Assembly (NCBI GenBank): GCA_022826685.1
Contig: JAJDUL010000034.1
Span: forward strand, 1 to 64,000
DNA from: Gemmatimonadota bacterium
GTDB lineage: Bacteria; Gemmatimonadota; Gemmatimonadetes; Palauibacterales; Palauibacteraceae
Direction: 5' to 3'
Length of the DNA: 64,000 nucleotides
A program made the translations under genes and the position numbers. Positions 15,083 to 23,466 of this stretch are shown here, piece by piece; the first letter of the stretch is position 1, and the number at the start of each line of letters is the position of its first letter. The notes beneath the pieces were generated by a model that ran no database searches, was not told the DNA's origin, and was given only the letters and a program-made list of their open reading frames with translations.

Positions 15083-16850
15083 GGTGAACCGGCGCCGCTT
15101 CCTCGAGCGGATGACGGCGTTGACCGCGACGGCCGTAGCAGCCCCCGCAACCCTGGGCGCGATCTCCAACGCGGGTTCCCGGTTCCCGGGAGCGACCGGA
15201 GCGGGCAGCCGGGCCGTGGCCGGACGTCCTGACGAGCTGAACCTCCCGCCGGCGGGCCGGCCGCAACCTGCGGACCTCACCGAACTCACACTCGCCGAGG
15301 CAGCGCGGCTCCTTCGCGACGGCGATGTCGGCGCAGTCGAACTCGTGGAGGCGTATCTCGCGCGGATCGGCCGGTGGGACCTCCGCTATCAGGCGTTCAA
15401 CACCGTGGTTTCCCAGGCCGCGCTCGAGGCGGCCCGGACCGCCGACCGGACGCGCGGCCGGGCTCCGCTGACGGGCGTGCCACTCGCGATCAAGGACAAC
15501 TACTTCACCGCCGGGGTCCGCACGACGGCCAACTCGTTCATCTTCGAGGACTTCGTACCGGACTTCGACGCGACCTCGTGGGCCCGGCTTCGCGATGCGG
15601 GCGCCATCCTGCTCGGCAAGACCCAGATGGGGCCGCTCGCGACGACGGCCGCCTCGACCCCCACCGGAGAGCGCACGACGGTGAACGCGTGGGCACCACA
15701 CCACGACAATGTGAGCCCCGGCGGGTCCTCGAGCGGGTCGGCGACGGCGGTCGCGGCGCGCATGGCCGCGTCAAGCACCGGGACGCAGACGGGCGGCTCG
15801 ATCACGAACCCCTCGAACGCCCAGGGCCTGACGGGCATCAAGCCGACGATGGGCCGGGTCTCGCTGCAGGGCATCCTCCCTCTCACCTACACGCGAGATC
15901 ACCCGGGTCCCCTGGCCAGGGACGCGGTCGATGCCGCGCTGATGCTGCAGATCATGGCGGGGCCGGACCCCGCGGACCCCCGGTCCCTCGGCCTGCCGCC
16001 GGTCCCGGACTACCTGGGGGCGGTACGCGAGGATGACGGCGCGCTCACGCATCCGGAGCGCGGAGGGGCGGTGCGGATCGGCGTCCTGCCGGGCTTTCTC
16101 GACGAGCCCGAGCCGCCGGAGGATCCCGGGCCCGACCCGGACCCCGATGTCGACCGCATCGGGAGTTCGTTCCCGCGGCGGGAGCGGACGCAGGCGGCGT
16201 ACCGTCGCGACGTGGCGACGGTGGAGGCGCGGCGGCGCATGCTCGCGACCCTCGAGGAGATGGGAGCGGAACTCGTCGAACTCGACTTCCCGACCCACTG
16301 GGAGACGCTGACGAGCTTCAACTTCAACAACGTTCGGCTCCCGGAGCGCTCCGAGATCTTCCTCGAACACCTTCGGGATGACGTAAGGAAGTTCGGCGTC
16401 TCGCTCGCACCATGGATCAATGGGCTGCTCCTTCCCGCGGCGGAGTACGTGCGGGGCTCGCGGGCCCGGCTCGTCCTCCTGAGGGAGATCCTCGACGAGG
16501 TATTCGGCCGCTGCGACCTGGTGACGCAGACCGCGCCCTTCCCCTTCGACATGGTGGGGCTGCCGCTCATCGGCTTCCCGATCGGGTTCGAGACCGGGTC
16601 GACGGGATACCCGAGGCCCATCGGCGGCATGTTCGGCGCGGAACCCTACGCGGAGCACCACCTGCTCGCCGTCATCGCGGCGTATCAGCGCGCAACGGAC
16701 TGGCACCTGCGGCGACCCGCGGACCCCGGCGAACTCCGGCCCGCCGAAGGGGACGGGGGCGGTCCGCGGGGCGGAGCCGATGGCTCGGCCGGCCGCGACC
16801 GTTCACCGGGGCGCTACGATCTGTTCGACGTGATGGAGCGCGGCGAATAA
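15075..16850 (+). CDS. Tat-exported amidase-signature enzyme
   Basis: 591 aa from GTG 15075. The N-terminus has a twin-arginine signal (NRRRFLERMTALTATAVAAP), suggesting export in folded form. The amidase-signature core is intact: catalytic Lys140 in AIKDNY, the Gly/Ser-rich loop SPGGSSSGSA (residues 214-223) supplying the cis-Ser, and the nucleophile Ser242 in TQTGGSITNPS. An acidic proline-rich insert (residues 340-360) and a long C-terminal Gly/Asp-rich tail are unusual additions. Amidase-signature enzymes hydrolyse carboxamides or act as GatA; the export signal argues against GatA. The substrate is unknown. It is encoded with the AtzG-like protein. It converges on the gamma-glutamyltransferase gene with a 7-bp gap. 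Confidence 0.88.
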   Translation: MGEVNRRRFLERMTALTATAVAAPATLGAISNAGSRFPGATGAGSRAVAGRPDELNLPPAGRPQPADLTELTLAEAARLLRDGDVGAVELVEAYLARIGRWDLRYQAFNTVVSQAALEAARTADRTRGRAPLTGVPLAIKDNYFTAGVRTTANSFIFEDFVPDFDATSWARLRDAGAILLGKTQMGPLATTAASTPTGERTTVNAWAPHHDNVSPGGSSSGSATAVAARMAASSTGTQTGGSITNPSNAQGLTGIKPTMGRVSLQGILPLTYTRDHPGPLARDAVDAALMLQIMAGPDPADPRSLGLPPVPDYLGAVREDDGALTHPERGGAVRIGVLPGFLDEPEPPEDPGPDPDPDVDRIGSSFPRRERTQAAYRRDVATVEARRRMLATLEEMGAELVELDFPTHWETLTSFNFNNVRLPERSEIFLEHLRDDVRKFGVSLAPWINGLLLPAAEYVRGSRARLVLLREILDEVFGRCDLVTQTAPFPFDMVGLPLIGFPIGFETGSTGYPRPIGGMFGAEPYAEHHLLAVIAAYQRATDWHLRRPADPGELRPAEGDGGGPRGGADGSAGRDRSPGRYDLFDVMERGE

Positions 16851-16857
16851 CGAGCCG

Positions 16858-18765
16858 TCACCATGCGATGCCGTAGTCGTCGCCGTGGTGGCTCGATCCA
16901 CCCCAGAAGGCGTCGTTCTCCCAGTCGAAGAAGATCGCGTTGATCGGCCCCGACGTGCGCTCCGAGAAGGTGAGGTCGTATCCCATCGACTCCAGCGCGG
17001 AACGGATCCAGGGCGGGGTCGCGTCCTGCAGGAGCATCCGCCCCGGGCGCGTCTCGTGCTGGCCGAACGAACCGCGCATCTGGAAGCTGTTCATGTTCGG
17101 CGCCTCGACCGCCTGCTGCACGTTCATGTCCCACTCGACCACGTTGAGGAAGAACTGGAGCAGGTTCTGGTCCTGTCCGTCGCCGCCCTGGACGGCGAAC
17201 GAGAGGAAGGGACGGCCGTCCTTGAGCGCCATGCCCGGCGTGAGCGTGGCGCGCGGACGCTTGCCGGGCTCGATCACGTTGTACGGGTTGTCCGCCTCGT
17301 CGAGGACGAAGCTCTGGGCCCGCTGCGAGAGCCCGATCCCGGTCTCTCCGGCGACGACGGCGGGGATCCAGCCGCCGGACGGCGTGATGGAGACGACCCA
17401 ACCCTCGGCGTCCGCCGCCTGTACGGAGGTCGTGCCGAGATAGAAGTCGTCATCGAGCGTCGCGTGGTCCTCCAGCGACAGTTCGACCCCCTGTTCCGTC
17501 GTGACGGCAGCCCGCGTCCCCCAGCGCTCGAGCAGGTCGGCGAAGGGGTTCTCCTCCCCCTGGAAGGGATAGGGATCGCCGGGCCCCGCGTTCGGATCGT
17601 TCCGATCCCAGTCGATGCTTTCGAGCCGGGCCCGTGCGTAGTCCTTCGAGAGGAGTCCCTCGATCGGCTCCGCGGGCGGGAAATAGGGATCCCCGTAGTA
17701 GAAGTCGCGGTCGGCGAAGGAGAGGTTCATCACCTGGTAGAGCGCGTGGAGGTAGTTCGCGCTGTTGTATCCCATGGCCTGGAGGTCGAGTTGTTCGGCC
17801 ATGTTGAGCGCCTGCAGCATCACGGGCCCCTGGACCCACGTCGTGAGCTTGTAGACGTCGATCCCCTTGTAGTTCGCGGTGACGGGTTCCTCCAGGTGGA
17901 CCTGCCAGTTCGCCATGTCCTCCATCGTGATGAGCGCACCGGCCGCCTGCGCGCCCGCGACGAAATCCGCCGCGATGTCGCCCCGGTAGAAGGCGTCGTA
18001 GGCGGCCTGGATCGCCTCCTTGCGGCTGGCGCCTCCCGCCAGCGCCTCGGCTTCGGCTTCCACCAGGCGTTCGAGCGTCCGCTTGAGACCGGGCTGCCGG
18101 AAGATCTCGCCCTCCCGCGGGCCCGGGTTCTCCCCGTCGTCCGGGTGGGTGAAGTAGACATCCATGGACGACGGCCACTGCCGAATGTCGTCCGCCGAAT
18201 TCCGGATGCGGCGCGCCGCGTCCGCTTCGATCGGGTATCCGTCCGCCATCTCGATCGAGGGCTGAAGCACGTCTGCGAGGCTCAGCCGGCCCCATTCGGC
18301 GAGCATCGTCATGAGCCCGCCGGGCGTGCCGGGGGTCACGGCCGAGAGCGGGCCGACCTCGGGCGGAAAGTTCTCGTGTCCCTCCGCGCGGTAGTGGTCC
18401 GGGGTCGCGCCGGTCGGCGCCACGCCGAGCGCGTTGACGCCGATGACGCGCCGTTCTCCCGGATGATAGACGAGCGCCTGCGTCTCCCCGCCCCACGAGA
18501 GCACGTCCCACATGGTGGACGTCGCGGCGAGCATGGCGGCGGCCGCGTCCACCGCGTTTCCGCCCTGGTGGAACATGCGCGCCCCGGCGGTGGCGCCGAG
18601 CGGCTTGCCCGTGATCGCCATCCAGTGGCGCCCGTGCAGGACCGGCTTGGCCGTGCGCTGGGCCTCGACGACCGGGGGCAGAGCCAGGAGCAGCAGCGCC
18701 GCGAGCGCGACACGGGGCGTCAAGACGTTGCGGCGGGAGCGGGAGCCGAAAGCGACAGACATCAT
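16858..18765 (-). CDS. Gamma-glutamyltransferase family protein, secreted
   Basis: 635 aa from ATG 18765, chosen for the GGAGG five bases upstream; a longer open frame to 19689 lies inside the helicase gene. There is a signal peptide (ALAALLLLALPPVVEAQ). The Ntn-hydrolase core follows, including GGNAVDAAAAMLAA near the N-terminus of the large subunit. The self-processing site is YLGTTSVQAADAEG, where Thr445 would become the N-terminal nucleophile of the small subunit. The usual TTH motif is TTS here. SITPSGG and the C-terminal GGSSHHGDD fit the family. GGTs cleave or transfer gamma-glutamyl groups from glutathione and peptides in the periplasm. The family also includes cephalosporin acylases, so the substrate is open. 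Confidence 0.88.
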   Translation of the reverse strand: MMSVAFGSRSRRNVLTPRVALAALLLLALPPVVEAQRTAKPVLHGRHWMAITGKPLGATAGARMFHQGGNAVDAAAAMLAATSTMWDVLSWGGETQALVYHPGERRVIGVNALGVAPTGATPDHYRAEGHENFPPEVGPLSAVTPGTPGGLMTMLAEWGRLSLADVLQPSIEMADGYPIEADAARRIRNSADDIRQWPSSMDVYFTHPDDGENPGPREGEIFRQPGLKRTLERLVEAEAEALAGGASRKEAIQAAYDAFYRGDIAADFVAGAQAAGALITMEDMANWQVHLEEPVTANYKGIDVYKLTTWVQGPVMLQALNMAEQLDLQAMGYNSANYLHALYQVMNLSFADRDFYYGDPYFPPAEPIEGLLSKDYARARLESIDWDRNDPNAGPGDPYPFQGEENPFADLLERWGTRAAVTTEQGVELSLEDHATLDDDFYLGTTSVQAADAEGWVVSITPSGGWIPAVVAGETGIGLSQRAQSFVLDEADNPYNVIEPGKRPRATLTPGMALKDGRPFLSFAVQGGDGQDQNLLQFFLNVVEWDMNVQQAVEAPNMNSFQMRGSFGQHETRPGRMLLQDATPPWIRSALESMGYDLTFSERTSGPINAIFFDWENDAFWGGSSHHGDDYGIAW

Positions 18766-18845
18766 GGAATCCTCCGGATAGGAACCGAGCGAGCCGACAG
18801 CCGAATATGGACCCCGCCATGTACGTGGCGAAAGCCGGGCCGAAG

Positions 18846-20066
18846 CTATCGCCGGCGTCGGATCCCGCGCCTCAGGGCCGTGGGCTCGGGGCGCTCGACC
18901 TCCGGCGCCTCCGGGGGCGGCGGCTCCACATCGGGTTCGAAGCCGGGGATGACGCGGCGCTCGATCGTGTCGCCCAGGAGGCGTTCGATCGCTCTGATCT
19001 CGACCCAGTCGCTCGAGGCCATGAGCGTGATCGCGTCGCCGGTGTCGTCGCCGCGCGCGGTGCGGCCGACGCGGTGCACGTAGTCTCTGGGGTCTTCGGG
19101 CACGTCGAAGTTCACGACATGGCGGATGCCGCGGATATCCAGACCTCTCGCGGCCACGTTGGTGGCGACGAGGACGCGGATCGAACCTTCGCGGAAGCGG
19201 CGCAGCGCCTTGTCGCGCTGGTCCTGGTGCTTGCCGCCGTGCAGCCCCGCCACCGCGACGTCGTGCGACCGCAGATAGTCGGCGAGGTAGGTCGCCGTCA
19301 CCCGCGTGCGCGTGAAGACGAGCACCTGTCCCTCCGGCCACTCGCCGAGCAGGTGGTGAAGAAGGGCGTGCTTCTGCGACCAGTCCACCGGATGGAGGAC
19401 CTGGCGGATGCCCTCCGCCGCGGTCTCCCGACCCACCTGTACCTCTTCGGGATCGGTCATCAGTTGGTGGGCGAGCCATCGGACGCCATCGGGCATCGTC
19501 GCCGAGAAGAGGAGCGTCTGCCGGTCGTCCGGCGTGTGGCGAACGATCTCCTTCACATCGTCGATGAACCCCATGTCGAGCATGCGGTCGGCTTCGTCGA
19601 GCACGAGAACCTCGACGCGGGACAGATCCGCGTTCCCGCGCTTGATGTGGTCGAGGAGCCGACCCGGCGTGGCGACGAGCACGTCGCACCCGAACGAGAG
19701 TTCCGCCTTCTCGGGCCCGAGCGGGGTGCCGCCATGGACGACGACGGACTCGATGGAGGACGACCCGCCGTATGCCGTGACCGCCGCCCCCACCTGCTGC
19801 GCCAGTTCGCGCGTCGGCGTGATGACGAGGCCCCGCGGGGCGGTGGACGGCTCCGTGGCCGCAAGCCGCTGCACGGCGGGGAGGGTGAAGGCCGCCGTCT
19901 TGCCGGTACCCGTGTGCGCGGTGCCGAGGACATCGCGGCCGGCGAGGATGGCGGGGATCGCCTGGCGCTGGATCCCGGTGGGCTCGACGTAGCCCGCCCT
20001 CCCCACCGCCTCGACGAGGTCGGGGGACAGGCCGAGTTCGGCGAAGGGGTGCCCTTCGTCACTCAT
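18846..20066 (-). CDS. DEAD-box RNA helicase (RhlE/CshA type)
   Basis: 406 aa from ATG 20066 (ATGA overlap with the lysA stop). All helicase motifs are present: Q-motif GYVEPTGIQRQAIP, motif I AHTGTGKT, Ia PTRELAQQ, Ib ATPGRLL, II DEAD in VLDEADRMLDMGF, III SAT, IV region VLVFTRTR, V ATNVAARGLDIRGI and VI HRVGRTARG. The C-terminal tail is short, proline-rich and then basic (RRGIRRRR), likely helping RNA binding. DEAD proteins remodel RNA in ribosome assembly or mRNA decay. It is the last gene of the run NYN protein-MPG-NhaC-LysA-helicase. Confidence 0.95.
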   Translation of the reverse strand: MSDEGHPFAELGLSPDLVEAVGRAGYVEPTGIQRQAIPAILAGRDVLGTAHTGTGKTAAFTLPAVQRLAATEPSTAPRGLVITPTRELAQQVGAAVTAYGGSSSIESVVVHGGTPLGPEKAELSFGCDVLVATPGRLLDHIKRGNADLSRVEVLVLDEADRMLDMGFIDDVKEIVRHTPDDRQTLLFSATMPDGVRWLAHQLMTDPEEVQVGRETAAEGIRQVLHPVDWSQKHALLHHLLGEWPEGQVLVFTRTRVTATYLADYLRSHDVAVAGLHGGKHQDQRDKALRRFREGSIRVLVATNVAARGLDIRGIRHVVNFDVPEDPRDYVHRVGRTARGDDTGDAITLMASSDWVEIRAIERLLGDTIERRVIPGFEPDVEPPPPEAPEVERPEPTALRRGIRRRR

Positions 20067-21412
20067 GTGCGTACCGTCTGCCGGGTCGCGGAGCGCAGCG
20101 GGCCGACCGCCGGACCGCCGAGCGAGAGGTCGCACACCAGGAGGTCGTCGTCCGTCTCGCGGCGAACCACCTCCCGCGCCCTTCCGGCCCGCACGAAGAC
20201 CACGGCGGGGCGTCCGACCCCGTTGTACCGGCTCGACATCGCGAACACGTAGGCGCCCGTGCCCGGGATGGCGAGCACGTCGCCCACCGCGGTGTCGCCG
20301 GGCAGCGTCGCCGCCGGCGCGATCACATCGCCCGACTCGCAGTGCCTTCCCACGACGCGAAACGACCGCTCGGCCTCGCCGCGCCCGCGAGAGGCGTTGA
20401 GCACCTCGTAGCTCGCCCCGTACAGCGACGGGCGCGGGTTGTCGGAAAGCCCGCCGTCCACGGCCAGTGCCTCCCCCGCCCCTTCGAGACGCTTCCGCGC
20501 GTGAACCGTGTAGAGGGTGAGACCGGCGTTCGCGATCACGGACCGGCCCGGTTCGACGATGAGCCGATACGCGCCAAGCCGCGCCTCCGCCTCGGATCGG
20601 CGCAGGCCGGCCTCCAGCGCCCCGGCGTACTCCCGGGGCGAGGGCACCTCTTCCCCGGCGCGATAGGGCGCCGCGAGCCCTCCCCCGAGATCCAGATCCA
20701 CCGTCTCCGGAAAACAGAGCCGCAGCGGCGCCACGAAATCCACCGCCGCCTCGGCGACCCGGGAGAAGAGCGCGGGATCCCGAATCTGGCTGCCCGCGTG
20801 GATGTGGACCCCGGCAAGGCGCCACTCACCCGCGCCCGCGATCCGGCGCGCGACGGACGCCGCGACGGACGGCGACATCCCGAAATGCGTGCCCGGCCCC
20901 ACGGTTCGCACCTTCTCGTGGGTCTCCGGGGTCAGGTCCACGTTCAGCCTCAGGAGCAGGTCGGGACGATGTTCGGCGCCGGTCGCGGCCGCGGCTTTCC
21001 GCAGATCCCCGATTTCGTCCGGATGGTCGATGACGATCCGTCCCACGCCGTACCCGATGGCCCGTTCCAACTCGACGGCCGACTTTGCGTTTCCGTGGAG
21101 GATGACGTTCCGTCCCGGAAAGCCGGCTCGCCGCACAAGTTCGAGTTCCCCGCCGGAGACGACGTCCACCAGCCAGCCCTCCCGGTCCAGGAGCCGCACG
21201 AGGGCCCCGCACAGAAAGGCCTTGCCGGCGTACGTCAGTCCCGCGTCCGTTCCGAAAGCGGCGCGAAAGCGGGAGAGGCGATCCTCCAGGTGGCCTTCGT
21301 CGACGACGACCAGGGGCGTCCCGAATCGGGCGGCGAGTTCCGTCAGGGCCACGCCGCCGACACGCCCGCGTCCGTCGTTCTCCGTCCACGAGACGGGCAG
21401 GACGTGCTTCAC
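20063..21412 (-). CDS. lysA: Diaminopimelate decarboxylase
   Basis: 449 aa from GTG 21412, forming a GTGA overlap with the antiporter stop; the 972-aa open frame is an artefact. It is a fold-III PLP decarboxylase: PLP-binding Lys64 in LTYAGKAFL, HIHAGSQI, the Gly-rich phosphate-binding DLGGGLAAPY, substrate-binding EPGRS, and the partner-subunit motif CESGD followed by a C-terminal GAYVFAMSSRYNGVGRPA. These features mark LysA, which decarboxylates meso-diaminopimelate to lysine. It implies lysine synthesis by the DAP route, so the homocitrate-synthase-like gene at 4182 is unlikely to serve lysine biosynthesis. It is coupled on both sides by 4-base overlaps. Confidence 0.93.
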   Translation of the reverse strand: MKHVLPVSWTENDGRGRVGGVALTELAARFGTPLVVVDEGHLEDRLSRFRAAFGTDAGLTYAGKAFLCGALVRLLDREGWLVDVVSGGELELVRRAGFPGRNVILHGNAKSAVELERAIGYGVGRIVIDHPDEIGDLRKAAAATGAEHRPDLLLRLNVDLTPETHEKVRTVGPGTHFGMSPSVAASVARRIAGAGEWRLAGVHIHAGSQIRDPALFSRVAEAAVDFVAPLRLCFPETVDLDLGGGLAAPYRAGEEVPSPREYAGALEAGLRRSEAEARLGAYRLIVEPGRSVIANAGLTLYTVHARKRLEGAGEALAVDGGLSDNPRPSLYGASYEVLNASRGRGEAERSFRVVGRHCESGDVIAPAATLPGDTAVGDVLAIPGTGAYVFAMSSRYNGVGRPAVVFVRAGRAREVVRRETDDDLLVCDLSLGGPAVGPLRSATRQTVRT

Positions 21413-22845
21413 ATCATCGTCCCGACGACGGCGAAGCCCGCGGTCGCGATCCCTCCCGCGACGAGCGCATAGGGAATCTGCGTGCGGACGTGCTCGATGT
21501 GGTCGGTGGCCGACGCAAGCGAAGCGATGATCGTCGTATCGCTGATCGGGCTGCAATGGTCGCCGAAGATGCCGCCCGAAAGCACGGCCGCCACGAACGG
21601 CGCGGGCGGCAGGCCGAGCGCGTTCGCGAGCGGTATGGCCACCGCGAGCATGATCGCGAAGGTCCCCCAGCTGCTCCCGGTGGCGAAGGCGATCCCGCCC
21701 GTGACGACGAACACCAGCGGCAGCAGCGCCATGAGCGGGAAGGTGTCTCCGACGACGCCCGCCGCATAGAGACCCGTCCCCAGCGACCTCGTCACGTCGC
21801 CGAGCGACAGCGCGAGCCAGAGCACGACCGCCATTCCGGTGAGCGCTCCCGCCCCCTTCAGTCCGACTCGGCTCAGGCTCTCCAGGTTGAGGGAGCGCTG
21901 GGCGAGCGCGAGGACCCAGGCAAGCCCCAGCCCGACAATCACAGCCCACAACACGCTCGTCGAGCCCGAACCCTCCCTGATGTCGCCGCCACCCGTCACC
22001 CACATGAACAGGGGCATGGAGACGACCATCGCCGCGATCGGGATCAGCATGTTGCGAGGCTTGAGGACGACGCCGTCGGCCGGCGGCGGCGCGATTTCCT
22101 CGGGATCCGCGAGCGCCACGGCATGGTCCCAGTGGAGACGTCCGTCCTGCGTGCGCGCCTCGGCCTTCTTCATCGGGCCCCAGTTCCAGCCCCGGAAGGC
22201 CGTCAGGCCCGCGAGCACGAGGGCCGCGACGGCATAGAGGTTGAGTGGAATCGCGATGAGAAAGACGCCGAGCGGGTTGGCCACGCCCTGCTCCGACAGG
22301 ATCCCCAGAACGAGCGCGCCCCACGCGTTGAACGGGATGAGGATGCAGACGGGCGCCGAGGTCGAGTCGACGATGTAGGCCAGCTTCTCCCGCGAGATCC
22401 GGAAGCGGTCGAAGAGGGGCCGGGATACGGAGCCCGCGACGAGGATCGTGAGATTCGATTCGATGAAGACGACGATCCCGATCAGCCAGGCCATGATCTG
22501 CGCGCGCCGGGCGTTCGTCACCCACCGGGCCTCCTCGACCCAGCGCACGAAGCCCCGCATGCCGCCGTTCGCCTCCACCGTGGCGATGAGGGCGCCGATG
22601 AGGAACGTGAAGACGATGACCCGCGCGTTGCCCGCGTCGCCGAGCACGCCGATCGCGCCATCGATCGCGCCCGCGGCGCCCGCGGCCGGGTTCCAGCCGG
22701 CGAGAATCGTGTGTCCGAGCCAGATGCCGGCCGCCAGGGAGAGAAAGACCTGGCGCGTATAGATCGCGAGCCCAATGGCCAGCAGCGGAGGGAGAAGCGA
22801 GGCGAAGCCGTACGTACCGACTTCCTGCAGAGCGATTTCGGCCAT
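21409..22845 (-). CDS. NhaC-family Na+/H+ antiporter-like transporter
   Basis: 478 aa from ATG 22845, preceded by GGGAGGAG. It has about eleven hydrophobic segments. Family signatures include VVFIESNLTILVAGSVSRP, IVDSTSAPVCILIPFNAWGA, ATGSSWGTFAIM and GGIFGDHCSPISDTTIIAS followed by DHIEHVRTQIPYA. These are typical of the NhaC/ArsB-NhaD superfamily branch that exchanges Na+ or organic solutes for protons. Some members of this branch are amino-acid transporters, and the coupled lysA gene downstream makes a lysine-related role conceivable. This cannot be told from the sequence. It lies in the cytoplasmic membrane. Confidence 0.85.
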   Translation of the reverse strand: MAEIALQEVGTYGFASLLPPLLAIGLAIYTRQVFLSLAAGIWLGHTILAGWNPAAGAAGAIDGAIGVLGDAGNARVIVFTFLIGALIATVEANGGMRGFVRWVEEARWVTNARRAQIMAWLIGIVVFIESNLTILVAGSVSRPLFDRFRISREKLAYIVDSTSAPVCILIPFNAWGALVLGILSEQGVANPLGVFLIAIPLNLYAVAALVLAGLTAFRGWNWGPMKKAEARTQDGRLHWDHAVALADPEEIAPPPADGVVLKPRNMLIPIAAMVVSMPLFMWVTGGGDIREGSGSTSVLWAVIVGLGLAWVLALAQRSLNLESLSRVGLKGAGALTGMAVVLWLALSLGDVTRSLGTGLYAAGVVGDTFPLMALLPLVFVVTGGIAFATGSSWGTFAIMLAVAIPLANALGLPPAPFVAAVLSGGIFGDHCSPISDTTIIASLASATDHIEHVRTQIPYALVAGGIATAGFAVVGTMM

Positions 22846-22860
22846 TCAGCTCCTCCCCTC

Positions 22861-23466
22861 TCAGCGCTTCGAGACCCAGCGGCTCCGTCGATCGTAGAAC
22901 CTGAGGGGTTGGTCCGCCGCGCGCGAGATCCCGATCCGCGTCGTGACCCGGACCGCAGCCTCCGGGACGGATTCTCCCCAATGCAGGGAGAGCGGAGCGT
23001 GGTCGAGCCGGTGCCCCTGCATTTCGGGGCCTACTCCGAGCGCCTGGGTGAGCCGGGCCGGGCCGTTGGTGAGTTCGGCGCGACCGCGGCGGCGGCGCAT
23101 GACGTCGAGACCCTCGGTTGGCTCGACGGCTCGCAGCAGGACGCCGGCCGGGAAGTCTTCCGGTCCGGTGACCACGTTCAGGAGCCAGTGGATGCCGTAG
23201 TTCCGGTGGATGTACGCGGTGCCCGGCGGTCCGAACAGCGGCGCGTTGCGCGCGGTGCGGCCGATCCGCTCCGCCGCGTGGCAGGCGTCGTCCTCGGGTC
23301 CGGTGTAGGCTTCCGTCTCGACGATCCGGCCGACCGTCCGCTCGCCGGCGCAGTCGGAGCGCACCGTGCAGCCGAGCAGCGCCCGGGCCACCTCGACGGC
23401 GGGGCGAGCGAGAAAGTCGGCGTCGATCGGTCCGGACCCGAGGCCCGAACCGGCCGCGTCGTTCAG
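22861..23466 (-). CDS. 3-methyladenine DNA glycosylase (AAG/MPG family), probable CTG start
   Basis: About 201 aa if translation begins at CTG 23466, which overlaps the NYN gene stop as CTGA; GTG 23391 is the only standard start and would give 176 aa. The conserved family N-terminus (DFLARPAVEVARALLG) is encoded upstream of that GTG, so the shorter form would lose it. Downstream motifs fit the family: GRIVETEAYTGPEDDACHA with the catalytic Glu, GTAYIHRNYGIHWLLNVV, GVLLRAVEP and LTNGPARLTQALGV. The enzyme excises alkylated purines in base excision repair. It lies in a run with the NYN protein upstream and the NhaC transporter downstream. Confidence 0.85.
   Translation of the reverse strand: MNDAAGSGLGSGPIDADFLARPAVEVARALLGCTVRSDCAGERTVGRIVETEAYTGPEDDACHAAERIGRTARNAPLFGPPGTAYIHRNYGIHWLLNVVTGPEDFPAGVLLRAVEPTEGLDVMRRRRGRAELTNGPARLTQALGVGPEMQGHRLDHAPLSLHWGESVPEAAVRVTTRIGISRAADQPLRFYDRRSRWVSKR

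Noticed and set aside
16858-22981. Very long minus-strand frames (943 aa around GGT, 659 aa around the helicase, 972 aa around LysA)
   Set aside because: The N-terminal parts run through the neighbouring genes in the wrong frame, and internal starts with overlaps or ribosome sites give standard-length proteins.
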